Under the pieces are notes generated by a model. That model worked only from the letters and a program-made list of their open reading frames with translations, made no database searches and was not told the origin of the DNA. The position numbers were made by a program, and so were the translations under genes. DNA of 64,000 bases from Beroe forskalii (Eukaryota; Ctenophora; Nuda; Beroida; Beroidae). Positions 55,998-64,000 of the stretch are shown in pieces. Position 1 is the stretch's first letter, and each line of letters starts with the position of its first letter. The stretch is taken from NCBI GenBank assembly GCA_011033025.1, contig WFMF01000079.1, positions 310,001 to 374,000 of the forward strand. The letters run 5' to 3'.

Positions 55998-57049
55998 TAG
56001 CGTTTGCCCGCGAAGATTCGCGGAAACAATCAACCTGATACCTTTGGTTCATCTTGTATCTAGCAGCCAACAGCTACTTGCTTCATGACCTCATCTTGGA
56101 ATTTATTAAAGGACGAGTAAATCGAAATTTAAGGTATATAAAATATTTCATATTATGATAGGTATCATAATTAAAAACACTGTAGTCAAAGTCCGATGTT
56201 TCTATTCACTTACTACCGCACGCTATAGCTAAATCAAAGAGCAATTCTAGGCGCAAAATATGATGCAGTATGGTCCCCAGTATCAAATTACACCCTGAGT
56301 TCACTATGTAAACACAGTATATATTGCACTGTTTTTGACGGTTTTGATTGATTTTTTCACGCCTCGATTACTAATTAGATAGATTTGTTGGTTTTTATTA
56401 TTGACTCAGAAAATTGAGAATTCCACTAGACGAAACAAAACAGTGTTTAACCACTCATATGGGATGGATAATTATACCAAAACGCAAGATAAATAACATG
56501 CAAAGTACATAACATGCAAGGTCGCGTAGATAGGAAGGGGACCAGATTTCGACATCAACTGCATGTTATGTATGATAAATATATGGAAGGGAATATCTCG
56601 TCTTGTGGGTGTGGTAGAATCTTCGTTTTTCAACGATTAGATTAGAGAATTGCCCTAGATTCTGTGTACAACGTCTCAGAACGATATTTGAACAAAATTT
56701 CTTCGCTTTACTCGTCCTTTAAGTAATTGGATCACCATTACCGCTTACCGAGGATTACAGATATTCGTGGAAATGCACCGCACAACATACTTTGTAATTT
56801 GAGATCACCTATATAGTATTGCCTTTCCATAGCATATATTAGCATTAGTAAACGCATGATATTTATTATGCAAATAAATAATCAACGGATGGTCCAATTC
56901 AAATTTTCCTTAAATAGTAATAAGCCCCTTAATTGGGAGAAGATTTTCCCGAAAAAAACGATCAAAAATATCAAATGCACTTCTTGAATAGTCATTTTAC
57001 ACAGACAGACAGACAGATGCACGAACACTCTGAAATTATTAATATAGAT
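55998..57049. repeat. ACTAGCGTTTGCCCGCG repeat, copy 2 with nested MITE
   Basis: Same repeat as 51047-51483, inserted into a second L2-like copy at a different position. It is enlarged by the TTAA-flanked MITE at 56110-56718. Confidence 0.85.
56110..56718. mobile_element. TTAA-flanked MITE (609 bp)
   Basis: Ends AGGACGAGTAAATCGAAATTT-like and complement (AGGACGAGTAAAGCGAAG), flanked by TTAA at 56106-56109 and 56719-56722. The paralogous repeat at 51047-51483 has a single TTAA (51158-51161), so the 4-bp duplication is directly shown. TTAA duplication is typical of piggyBac and Kolobok elements. No ORF. Confidence 0.9.
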
Positions 57050-57107
57050 AAATTGCTTGGTATTGGGTCTTGTTCACAGAATTTCATATTGAGTGACTTG
57101 ACAACAT

Positions 57108-58460
57108 CTAAGACTCTAAGAGCTCATCTTCTGTAATTGGTTGGAATTGTTTCCAGAGTAAGCCTTGAAAGTCTGGTGTTTCAAATGGGGAAATTGATTC
57201 CATGTAAGTAGCTTTCTCTATGCCATCATATATTTTGTGCACTTTTGTTTCAAAGAACTCTCTCATCTCCATCGCAATGATGTCATCAGGTTTATGAGAA
57301 GGAAGACATGTTTTTGAAATATTCCTATCCATCAGTTTGTTCACAATAGAAAATGTCTTTTTCTTGTCGGATGGGTTTATTTCAAGTTGCTTTTTATAAT
57401 ATGCATCTCTAGTGGAGTTTATAACTGCAGCAGCATTTTTAGTTGCAACACCCCATGCAATCCTAGATTCAATAGTATCTAACTTTTTCATTTTCCTCTC
57501 AGCCTTTCTTCGACTTCTCCTTGCTTCCTGGCATGCAGAATTAAACCACACACTTTGCTCTGTGAAAATCTTGATTTCCTTGAATGGAGCATGGCTATCT
57601 AAAATTCTTTCAAGGTTGGTGTTATAAAGATTAACTGTATTGTTCATGTCACAAAATTCTCCAGGTGCATTTAGGTCACATTCTATGATATCCTTCTGAA
57701 ATTCTTCTAGGTTTATATCTTTGATATTTCTCACCAACTGAGTTGATTTTTTAACTGCATTGCAGTGGGGGAACATGCATGAAAACGAAATTAGATAGTG
57801 GTCAGAGGAAGTCACTGTTTCCACGATTTGAATATCACTCAATGCAATGCTATCACAGTTATTCGAAGATGTTATCACCAAGTCTAGAAGCCCTCCACAT
57901 ACATGAGTTGCTTCCTGTACATGTTGAACAAGATCAAATATTGACAACAATCTAAGGAATTTCATACTATCAGAGTCAGCAGGTTTTTCTATATGAACAT
58001 TAAAGTCACCAGCAATCAAAGGGCGGCCAGGAAGATGTGATATATGTGATAAATAGTCTTCAAACTCTTCACAAAATGCATCAATACTTCCATGGATCCC
58101 TGTGCCTGGTCGGTAGATACAGCACAATCTGATCAAACTACATAAGTTTGATTCCAGTAGTGCTTCCATGACTTCAAAACTTTTATACTTCATGGTCTTT
58201 TGACATTTCAGTTTCAGTGTCTTTTTATACATAAATGCAATGCCACCACCCCTTCCTGCCCTTGATTTATGTACAACATTATAGCCAAGGTCCTTTATTT
58301 CACTGACTTTAGATGTGTCTCCTTTTCTGAGCCATGTTTCAGTAAGAAAACATAGATCAGCATCAAGGTCATTGGCATACTCCACTACCTGTACAGTTTT
58401 ATTGCAAAGTGACCTTGGATTGAAGACTACAACATTAATTTTGGGGCAGGATTCCAGAGC
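57108..58460 (-). pseudogene. L2-like LINE ORF2: endonuclease part
   Basis: An apurinic-type endonuclease with motifs in order: VVVFNPRSLCNK (upstream of the first Met), CFLTETWLRKGD, GGIAFMYKK, CCIYRPG, LIAGDFNVH, LDLVITS and the catalytic TSSDHYLISF. A linker with APFKEIKIFTEQSVWFNSACQEARRSRRKAER follows. The frame stays open for 425 codons from the first Met (58385) and extends upstream to about 58460, where it meets ORF1. RT follows after the 55998-57049 repeat. Confidence 0.9.
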
Positions 58461-58999
58461 TAGTTTTTTGAATACTCAGTACACTGCTGTAAGCGTTTGA
58501 TTTCCTTAGCAATGATGGGACATTTTTGTGAACCTGAATGGTGACTATGGCAAATGGCATTGTGTTGGGGATTTTTTGATTGGGCACAGTTCCTACATCT
58601 ATGAGCTTCTTGATCCCTCTTTTTGCTGCATAAACCACTTCGATGTGAAGCACTACAGTACATGCAGACAATGTCTTCTTTGCAGTGGGTTGAGATGTGA
58701 CCTAGCTTCTGACATCGAAAACATTGCTTAATGTCAAATCTATCAAGCACATTACATCTATTGTTCCCTATGTAAAGGAAGCTAAGAGCTATGATTTCTT
58801 TATATACTTCAGGTGATATTTTCACACCAATAGTTGTGTACTCTTTCCCAACATTGACATAAACAATTTCAAACACTTTATTTTCATCAGTCACCAATTT
58901 TGATATACTGTGATTTTTCTCCATAATCTTCCTAAGGAAAAAGCTTTTGAGGTTTTGGCGGTATTCAGTTAGAGTTATACCATGGCCTTGTTTGATCAC
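58460..58999 (-). CDS. L2-like LINE ORF1 (CCHC protein), 5'-truncated
   Basis: About 179 codons. The N-terminal half resembles the RRM-like part of LINE ORF1 proteins (VTDENKVFEIVYVNVGKEYTTIGV). Then CFRCQKLGHISTHC, a classical CCHC knuckle, and two further Cys/His clusters (CMYCSASHRSGLC; CRNCAQSKNPQHNAIC) form an array of three zinc-binding motifs. It would bind the LINE RNA. The frame begins near where the LINE is cut (about 59000), so the start Met is not certain. Confidence 0.82.
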   Translation of the reverse strand: MIKQGHGITLTEYRQNLKSFFLRKIMEKNHSISKLVTDENKVFEIVYVNVGKEYTTIGVKISPEVYKEIIALSFLYIGNNRCNVLDRFDIKQCFRCQKLGHISTHCKEDIVCMYCSASHRSGLCSKKRDQEAHRCRNCAQSKNPQHNAICHSHHSGSQKCPIIAKEIKRLQQCTEYSKN

Positions 59000-59046
59000 A
59001 TCTGATGCAATGAGTATAATATTATAAGTCGTGAATATACACCAAA

Positions 59047-59262
59047 AATTGTCTCACTCGACCCCTCCTACGTCATAGTCACGTGACTTGATCACATGAC
59101 CTGTTCACGTGACCCACATTACCCATTCCCACCCCCTTATCATGATCACATGACCAATTCTTGTCACGTGACTGTAACAGCCACTCATTTTTATCGCGTG
59201 ACTATCAGCATGTGACCAAAACGGTCACGTGACCCACCCCCCTGCGGAGCAGGGGGTGGATC
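59047..59262. repeat. CACGTGA array with CCCCCTGC hairpin
   Basis: About seven CACGTGA / CATGTGA / CACATGA motifs followed by the hairpin CCACCCCCCTGC/GCAGGGGGTGG (59238-59261). It mirrors 541-830 at the other end of the window. Confidence 0.6.
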
Positions 59263-59489
59263 CCGGGCCACGTCATAATCATACCATAAAGTGTAGAATT
59301 GTCCCAACCAGTCCCGGGCCACGTCATAATCATGCCATAAAGTGTAGATTTGTACCATCACAGTGCTGTATACTCTCCACCCTCACAATTTTGAATTATT
59401 TCAAACCTCAATCATTATTTACCTGCCCACCTCCCCCATGAAGAAGAAGAACTAGAAAAAAACACAACTTCATTTTAAAAATTCAAAAT
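59263..59489. other. Direct repeats downstream of OB-fold gene
   Basis: A 60-base unit 'cccgggccacgtcataatcatgccataaagtgtaga...' is repeated twice (59272 and 59315). No gene. Confidence 0.6.
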
Positions 59490-59495
59490 TTTATT
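59490..59495 (-). terminator. Polyadenylation signal overlapping the stop codon
   Basis: AATAAA on the minus strand begins on the last two bases of the TAA stop of the OB-fold gene. Such a compact 3' end is usual in small DNA viruses and compact transposons. Confidence 0.55.
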
Positions 59496-60056
59496 AAGCA
59501 ATCAACTTCATCACATCTATGTATCCATTTGATGTGTTTTCCTCAAAGGTTTTGGTGAGCCACGCATCTATCCTGACTCTGTCTCCGACTCGTAGTTTTT
59601 CCACCACTGGTGAATCAGGGTGGGCTTGGAAAATGGAACCACAAACGAAATGTCCATTGAGATGTTTCAAGCTGATGGTTTTACCTGTGGAATATTGTCC
59701 TGTGCAAGTACCAATCTTAACTACTTGATACACATCTTGTATCCTCTTCAGGCTCGGGGCATTCCCCTTACACAGTGCACATTTCTGACTGGTCAAGTGA
59801 GTGGTGTGGACACTGCACTGGACGCATTCGTGCAGATCTACTTTTTGCACTTTTATCCCAAACAACCCCTCCGTTACAGCCACTTCATCACCCTCACAGA
59901 GATCCTCATCTGCTTCATCTGCATTTATTACTTTAATGTAATTTTTGCGATAAGCTCTATGGATTCTGATCTTAACTCTCCTTTTACCACCACTAACACC
60001 ATCCAAATCATACACGCTGCCATAGATAGCGCCAGAGTTCAACAATGTTAAATCCC
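59494..60056 (-). CDS. OB-fold protein with zinc ribbon (3' exon)
   Basis: About 187 residues. After an N-terminal beta-rich part with the basic VKIRIHRAYRKN comes CVQC-X13-CALC, a four-cysteine zinc ribbon. A C-terminal OB-like segment includes VKIGTCTGQYSTG, LKHLNGHFVCGSIF, VVEKLRVGDRVRIDAW. The layout resembles the zinc-ribbon OB domain of RPA-type single-strand DNA-binding proteins, so DNA binding is inferred. On the minus strand TTATATTTTTTCAG ends at 60057, a convincing 3' splice site, so the ATG at 60081 is probably intronic and the coding exon starts at 60056. AATAAA (59495-59490) overlaps the stop codon by two bases. It neighbours a capsid-like exon in the same orientation. Confidence 0.65.
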
Positions 60057-60136
60057 CTGAAAAAATATAATATTTCACCACATAGGGTTATAAAAACAAG
60101 AGACATGACATATTTCCTAATTTACTTAGTTAATTA

Positions 60137-60614
60137 GGGTATGGTGGGGTAAAGTGGGCATACTTTTGCGGTAAAACCTATTGTCTTTAACCATTTAAAA
60201 TCAAATCCTTATTAAATTTACATAATCTTTCCATTCAGCCTTTTGGCTATCTATTGGGATATTTTTGAACTTTCTAGTGCATATTTTCATCCAGTTATGA
60301 TCAATTAAAAATCCTAATTGGGTATGCCCACTTTACCCCATGTTAGGGAAAAGTGGGCACCTGGAGTTTGGGAAAAGTGGGCATGCCATTTCTGATATAA
60401 ATAGGAAGTGAATAATGTACAGATCATTACGGCTAGGTCATAGGTTCAGTGAATTTAGCATGCATTCTACATTATGAATTGAATTTGATATTCTCTGTCC
60501 AAAGTGCCCATTCTCTTAACATAATATTGGGAATTATCAGTGAAAATTTGGGGTGCCCACTTTTCCCTATTTCTGCCCACTTTTCCCGACTGCCCATTTT
60601 ACCCCATCATACCC
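60137..60614. mobile_element. TA-flanked GGGTATGGTGGGG element
   Basis: Ends GGGTATGGTGGGGTAAAG and GGGTATGATGGGGTAAAA (complement), flanked by TA at 60135-60136 and 60615-60616. The internal phrase is 'gtgcccacttttccc' / 'gggaaaagtgggca', repeated about six times. Third member of the family at 13731-14837 and 43424-45041. It sits between the two putative exons, probably in an intron or intergenic gap. Confidence 0.88.
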
Positions 60615-60900
60615 TATATTGTTACATAACTCATAAATGTAAAGTAACATGTTTTCTACTTAAACTGAGCAATCATAGGAAATATTTAATGATTATTCAA
60701 CTGATCCTTTAACTTCGTTGAATGAGGAGAAACGTGATATGATAATTAATTCACCTGGGGGGAACGTGGAAAATAGCACCGCCAATACCCATAAAATGTT
60801 GATGAACATTGTCTTGAACTTTTAACTTTTTAAAGGTGTATGGTTATATTATGTCAAACATAAATTCTGAATATCATTTTTTTTTCTTTTTTTTTTTTTT

Positions 60901-61866
60901 CTAATTTTCATCTCCTGCGTTTTTATAGCCAAGAGTTTGATAAAACGTATCAAAATGCATCGTTTTGGATTCTAAGGCAGAGGGAAAGTATGGTTTTCCG
61001 TCAATGTATATCTGAACCCATTTCATTGGATGAAAGGTAAAGGGGTTCTTATTTCTTGCATTGCCCAAGGCGACCCTATCCTGTACACCAAACGAAAACA
61101 TTATTGGCAGTCTACCTTGTGGGAAGAGGTTATTAACTGTAACCATGGTATTACCTGCACTTATTGAGTGGAAAGAAACTTTGCCCTCCTCAGCCTGATA
61201 AATTGCGGGAGTTTTCAGCAACTTTTCTTCCATCAAATTGAGACAAAAATCACTAGGCTGTTGCATTGTTACACGCAGATAGCATTTTTGAAATTGCACT
61301 TTATGTGTACCATTCTCAGCTTCTAATAACATGTACCCATCATAGTTTTTGGTTAGAGATACTCGCACATCTAAATTGTGTGGCAATAACTTTCCTGACT
61401 TGAACAAACTGCAATTTAAATCAGATATTAGAGTTACTTGCTTTCCTTGTTCAATCATTTTGCTCCTCTTTAAGGCCCCCCTGTTAACAGTTGCATTTCC
61501 TGCAGGATAAATTGCAGGGTCCTCAGAATTGGTCTTATTATCAGCATCATCCATCCAAAATACTTCCTTTTGCAGCAAGTATGGGGCCCTAACACTTGAT
61601 GAATTGAGAACAATATCAAACCATGTGCCAATATTGTAACTGTTATCAAAACTTTGTAGCAAGTTTTCACCACCAATAATTACATCCACATTTCGCCATA
61701 ATGCATTGGCTAGGTTTGATACGACAGATACATTGGCGTTTGCACCAGGAGCAGCATTAGCAGCTGTGAGCACTTTCATTTGCGTTATTATTTCAATATT
61801 CTGAATCATGAGCTTTGGACTGGCTTTGATTAGAAAAGTAAGAGTGTCACTGTAGTCAATGGAAGT
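60901..61866 (-). CDS. Capsid-like protein (F54H12.2-like family), 3' exon
   Basis: A 302-codon frame from the first Met (61809), extendable upstream to a 3' splice-site-like ACACCAG at 61867, with a perfect branch-point TACTAAC at 61885-61879. Features: SNLANALWRNVDVIIGGENL, KEVFWMDDADNK, LLPHNLDVRVSLTKN near the middle, and VQIYIDGKPYFPSA then FDTFYQTLGY near the end. From memory this matches the family often annotated 'uncharacterized protein F54H12.2-like', related to capsid proteins of Polinton/Maverick-type and adintovirus-like elements. N-terminal residues upstream of the acceptor are missing from this frame. No other Polinton core gene (polymerase B, integrase, ATPase, protease) is in the window. 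The frame is intact, which is notable for an old copy. Confidence 0.65.
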   Translation of the reverse strand, partial: TSIDYSDTLTFLIKASPKLMIQNIEIITQMKVLTAANAAPGANANVSVVSNLANALWRNVDVIIGGENLLQSFDNSYNIGTWFDIVLNSSSVRAPYLLQKEVFWMDDADNKTNSEDPAIYPAGNATVNRGALKRSKMIEQGKQVTLISDLNCSLFKSGKLLPHNLDVRVSLTKNYDGYMLLEAENGTHKVQFQKCYLRVTMQQPSDFCLNLMEEKLLKTPAIYQAEEGKVSFHSISAGNTMVTVNNLFPQGRLPIMFSFGVQDRVALGNARNKNPFTFHPMKWVQIYIDGKPYFPSALESKTMHFDTFYQTLGYKNAGDEN

Positions 61867-61878
61867 CTGGTGTTATGG

Positions 61879-61885
61879 GTTAGTA
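61879..61885 (-). promoter_or_regulatory. Branch-point and acceptor of capsid-like exon
   Basis: TACTAAC lies 12 bases before an AG at 61868-61867 on the minus strand. The open frame extends to this AG and meets a stop just upstream. Predicted intron end; the matching donor was not identified. Confidence 0.45.
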
Positions 61886-61907
61886 TGACTTATTTGTTTC
61901 TTGGAGT

Positions 61908-62310
61908 ACTCTTCAGTCTCAAATAGACGGGGGGGGGACGATTGCAGTTTTTTGGATTTTTACTACGGTGGGGGACAGTTATTTAACACCCTCCCCGTTT
62001 AGATATTTTGAAAATTTTGAAAAAAATACATACATAAATCAAAGAAAAATTCATATTTTTTGTTAGAATTGAGCAAAATCAAGCAGCAACCTGAAAGCTT
62101 TGCCAACTGTTTCTCAGAATTACGATCTTTTTCTCGATCAGAGTCCATATCTTTGATCAATTTCACAACTTTATGGATATTTCAAACCATTCGATTGAAA
62201 TTTACCTCCCCCCCCTCTTATTTGCAACCCCCCCTTTTTGCGACATTTTTGAAAAACCTACACAGGGGGACAGTTATTACAGCCCCCCCGTCTATTTGAG
62301 ACTGAAGAGT
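61908..62310. mobile_element. G-run MITE, ACTCTTCAGTCTC ends
   Basis: Ends ACTCTTCAGTCTCAAATAGA and its complement, followed internally by long G or C runs. Flanks CTTGGAGT (61900-61907) and AATGGAGT (62311-62318) match at 6 of 8 positions, suggesting an aged 8-bp hAT-type duplication. No ORF. Confidence 0.75.
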
Positions 62311-62317
62311 AATGGAG

Positions 62318-62325
62318 TATAAAAG
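62318..62325 (+). promoter_or_regulatory. TATA-like box
   Basis: TATAAAAG followed by GCGGCG. About 30 bases on is 'accatagttgcgcactgac', a possible initiator. The right-flank GAGT of the MITE overlaps it. The downstream sequence (to 62760) has no convincing ORF, so use as a promoter is speculative. Confidence 0.3.
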
Positions 62326-62761
62326 CGGCGAGCCTGAGCACCATAGTTGCGCACTGACAATAGGCGACTGAGAGTGACGTCATTAGCTCGATCTTTTGGG
62401 ATCAGCTGACGATGTTAGAACGGCCTATTTTCAGGTGCGCGCCTCTGGTGATTGAGTTTCGAGCTCTGCAGCTTTTGTACTTGATTTCTCCTCCATCGGT
62501 CTGCAGAACGGAATGTTGTCCGCCGGATTGCAGCCGTAAATCCGGGCCTAAATATCGAGATGTCAAGCAGGGGCATCCTCGATCGGGAGTTTTGTGGCTT
62601 TGTTTCCGTTTTCATTCTTTCGGGACACTTTCATTTGATTGGGCACTTGAGGTCACGTGACAGGCTTCACCTCCTCTGATTGGCCTCCTTGTTACCTCCC
62701 TAGGTCACGTGACGGGCTTTACGCGCGCTGATTGGTTCTTAGGTGATTTAGGATGATTGGA
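62326..62761. other. GC-richer stretch, no gene recognised
   Basis: Contains two 'ggtcacgtgac.ggctt' units (62652 and 62703) next to 'tgattgg' boxes, forming a direct repeat of about 50 bp. Overlapping frames are domain-free. Confidence 0.4.
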
Positions 62762-62764
62762 TTA

Positions 62765-63187
62765 CTGTGCACAACATGAATCAGTTTCGGACCGAAAGTG
62801 CTGCGCGCAAATTTTGACCATTTCACTCATAAAACCATTTGTGAATGTTCAATCGATACCAAAATTTGCATGGATACAGTTTGTGGCATAAGACAGCGTC
62901 TGTGAAAATTTGAAGCATTTTCATCCAAAAATGAACAAGATATTGCAAAATAAAGTCAGTTTCGGACCGAAACTGGCAGTTTCGGTCCGAAACTGACTCA
63001 ATTCTGTTATAGCTAGGTTATTTTTGGATGAAAATGCTTCAAATTTTCACAGACGCTGTCTTATGCCACAAACTGTGTCCATGCAAGTCCCGGCATCGAT
63101 TGGACCCTCACAAATGGTTTTATGAGTGAAATGGTCAAAATTTTCGCGCAGCACTTTCGGTCCGAAACTGATTCATGTTGTGCACAG
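62765..63187. mobile_element. Foldback MITE, 3-bp TSD TTA
   Basis: Near-perfect palindrome starting CTGTGCACAACATGAATCAG, ending with the complement, and flanked by TTA at 62762-62764 and 63188-63190. The centre repeats 'cagtttcggaccgaaactg' twice (about 62957-63000). A TTA/TAA duplication is typical of PIF/Harbinger-type transposition. No ORF. Confidence 0.88.
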
Positions 63188-63539
63188 TTAGTCGGAAGGG
63201 GGAACGGGACTGGACTTGTGTTTGTTTTAGATTTGTAACTTCACTTCGATATTTTACACCCTACGAACAACATCGTTTTCTTGGCTCCCTGATTTACTGT
63301 CACCCTACCACATCGTTTCCTACGCACATACGGCTGACGGAGCCCTTTATGTTTATGTAAGTTTACTAAGTTAAAGTAAAACCATCTGGTGGCCTCGGTA
63401 TAAACAGCCGTTAATTAGGTGATTTGAAGTTTGAATTCTGTTTTCTTCGTGAACAACTAGCGTAATACTGTAGTAATAAGTTCTGATCGTAGTTGAATCC
63501 TTGAAATTGCATGATTTAAATCAGATACCTATCCGCTAT

Positions 63540-63875
63540 ACTAACCAGTTTTTACAGGGTGCCCCATTGGCACACGCCATATTGTTGAATCTAGTGTTGC
63601 CATTTTGCTACACAGCATTTTTTGTTCAAAACTAACCAGTATTTTCAGGGTATCCTATTGATACACGTCATTTTGTTGAATCTAGTGTTGCCATTTTGCC
63701 ACACAGCTTTTTTGTTCAAAACTAACCAGTATTTTCAGGGTATCCTATTAATACACGTGATATTTTCGAATCTAGTGTTGCCATTTTGCCACACAGCCCT
63801 TTTGTTCAAAAAATAACCAACATTTTCAGGGTATCCTGTTGAATCTAGTGTTGCCAATTTGCCACACAGTGTTTT
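63540..63875. repeat. Tandem repeat of about 88 bp, four copies
   Basis: Units start at about 63540, 63631, 63720 and 63810 with 'actaaccagtattttcaggg' and include 'gaatctagtgttgccattttg' and 'ccacacagc'. The last unit is shortened. The 64-codon frame here is a translation of the repeat. Confidence 0.9.
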
Positions 63876-63953
63876 GTATCTTGAAGTGTCCCCTTTTTTG
63901 GAACACAACTAACCTATTGCTTGTTTCACAAATTAATACACCCGTTTTTGGTG

Positions 63954-63960
63954 TATATAA
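63954..63960 (+). promoter_or_regulatory. TATA-like box near the right edge
   Basis: TATATAA, about 13 bases before an ATG at 63973. Too close to the ATG for a usual 5' leader unless transcription starts at or after it; the gene, if any, runs out of the window. Confidence 0.25.
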
Positions 63961-63972
63961 CAGATTTTCAGC

Positions 63973-64000
63973 ATGAGCTCTCAAGCAGATCGCAGCAGAT
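63973..64000 (+). other. Possible CDS start cut by the window edge
   Basis: ATG followed by an open frame reading MSSQADRSR to the edge. Only nine codons are visible, so this is a lead only. Confidence 0.15.

Larger units (their letters stand above)
55240..57107 (-). pseudogene. L2-like LINE ORF2, RT part, interrupted
   Basis: Minus-strand RT continuing from 57108-58460. 55997-55760 holds RT motifs 0-2 (NESLKSGTFPSDLKNADIKPS, YSNYRPIG). 55752-55324 holds SGYRVDHSCETATLTVYND, LLDLSAAFDTINHD, GVPQGSILGPILF, and a disrupted active-site region near 55350 where one base change breaks the expected ADD. The 55998-57049 repeat sits between this part and the endonuclease part. It is cut at 55240 by the CR1-like insertion. 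Confidence 0.83.

Noticed and set aside
59519..60051. Plus-strand frames across the OB-fold gene
   Set aside because: Antisense shadows; the minus strand has the zinc-ribbon motif, splice acceptor and poly(A) signal.
62415..62660. Overlapping frames (66 and 82 codons) after the TATA-like box
   Set aside because: Domain-free, both strands open over the same GC-richer stretch, no splice signals recognised.

Overview
This is a gene-poor eukaryotic window, almost certainly from a marine-invertebrate-like animal genome. It is AT-rich and carries animal-type CR1/L2-like and I/R1-like non-LTR retrotransposons, a Ty3/Gypsy LTR element, tRNA-like SINE fragments, and a dense population of non-autonomous DNA transposons with long inverted repeats. 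I cannot name the species. No clear host housekeeping gene is present. The only non-transposon-like coding sequences are two co-oriented exons at 59.5-61.9 kb, and those look virus- or Polinton-derived.

Layout. 1-2.1 kb: non-coding, with CACGTG-rich and G-run repeats. About 2.09-16.5 kb: one minus-strand Gypsy element read from right to left (LTR, primer-binding site, gag, a textbook -1 frameshift signal, protease, RT, RNase H). It is split by three later insertions: a TA-flanked repeat element (13.7-14.8 kb), a 4.7 kb foldback with a perfect 6-bp TSD (8.4-13.15 kb) and a 4.5 kb foldback (2.9-7.5 kb). 16.7-21.1 kb: two L2-like LINE copies, tail to tail. 21.1-26.5 kb: a large foldback carrying two G-run-ended elements that share a 42-bp KpnI-type tandem repeat. 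26.5-28.5 kb: a 10-bp CCACCCGAAA-type satellite and a MITE. 28.6-33.3 kb: a DNA transposon with roughly 0.8 kb terminal inverted repeats and a decayed coding region of a widespread uncharacterised metazoan transposon protein. 33.6-36.8 kb: an element with a 7-bp TSD and a nested TA MITE. 38.6-39.1 kb: satellite and a SINE. 41.2-50.6 kb: a 9.4 kb I/R1-like LINE with a 13-bp TSD, an internal tandem duplication, and an indel-rich second half. 50.7-59.0 kb: satellite, two L2-like LINE copies, an intact 838-codon CR1-like ORF, and nested repeats. 59.0-62.3 kb: a CACGTG array, an OB-fold/zinc-ribbon exon and a capsid-like exon. 62.3-64 kb: a PIF/Harbinger-type MITE, a tandem repeat, and a possible gene start at the edge.

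How it fits together. Most of the window is a stack of nested insertions. In several cases a second copy of the host sequence inside the window provides an empty site, so target-site duplications (TA, TTAA, 8 bp) can be read directly. This gives a relative insertion order without any database.
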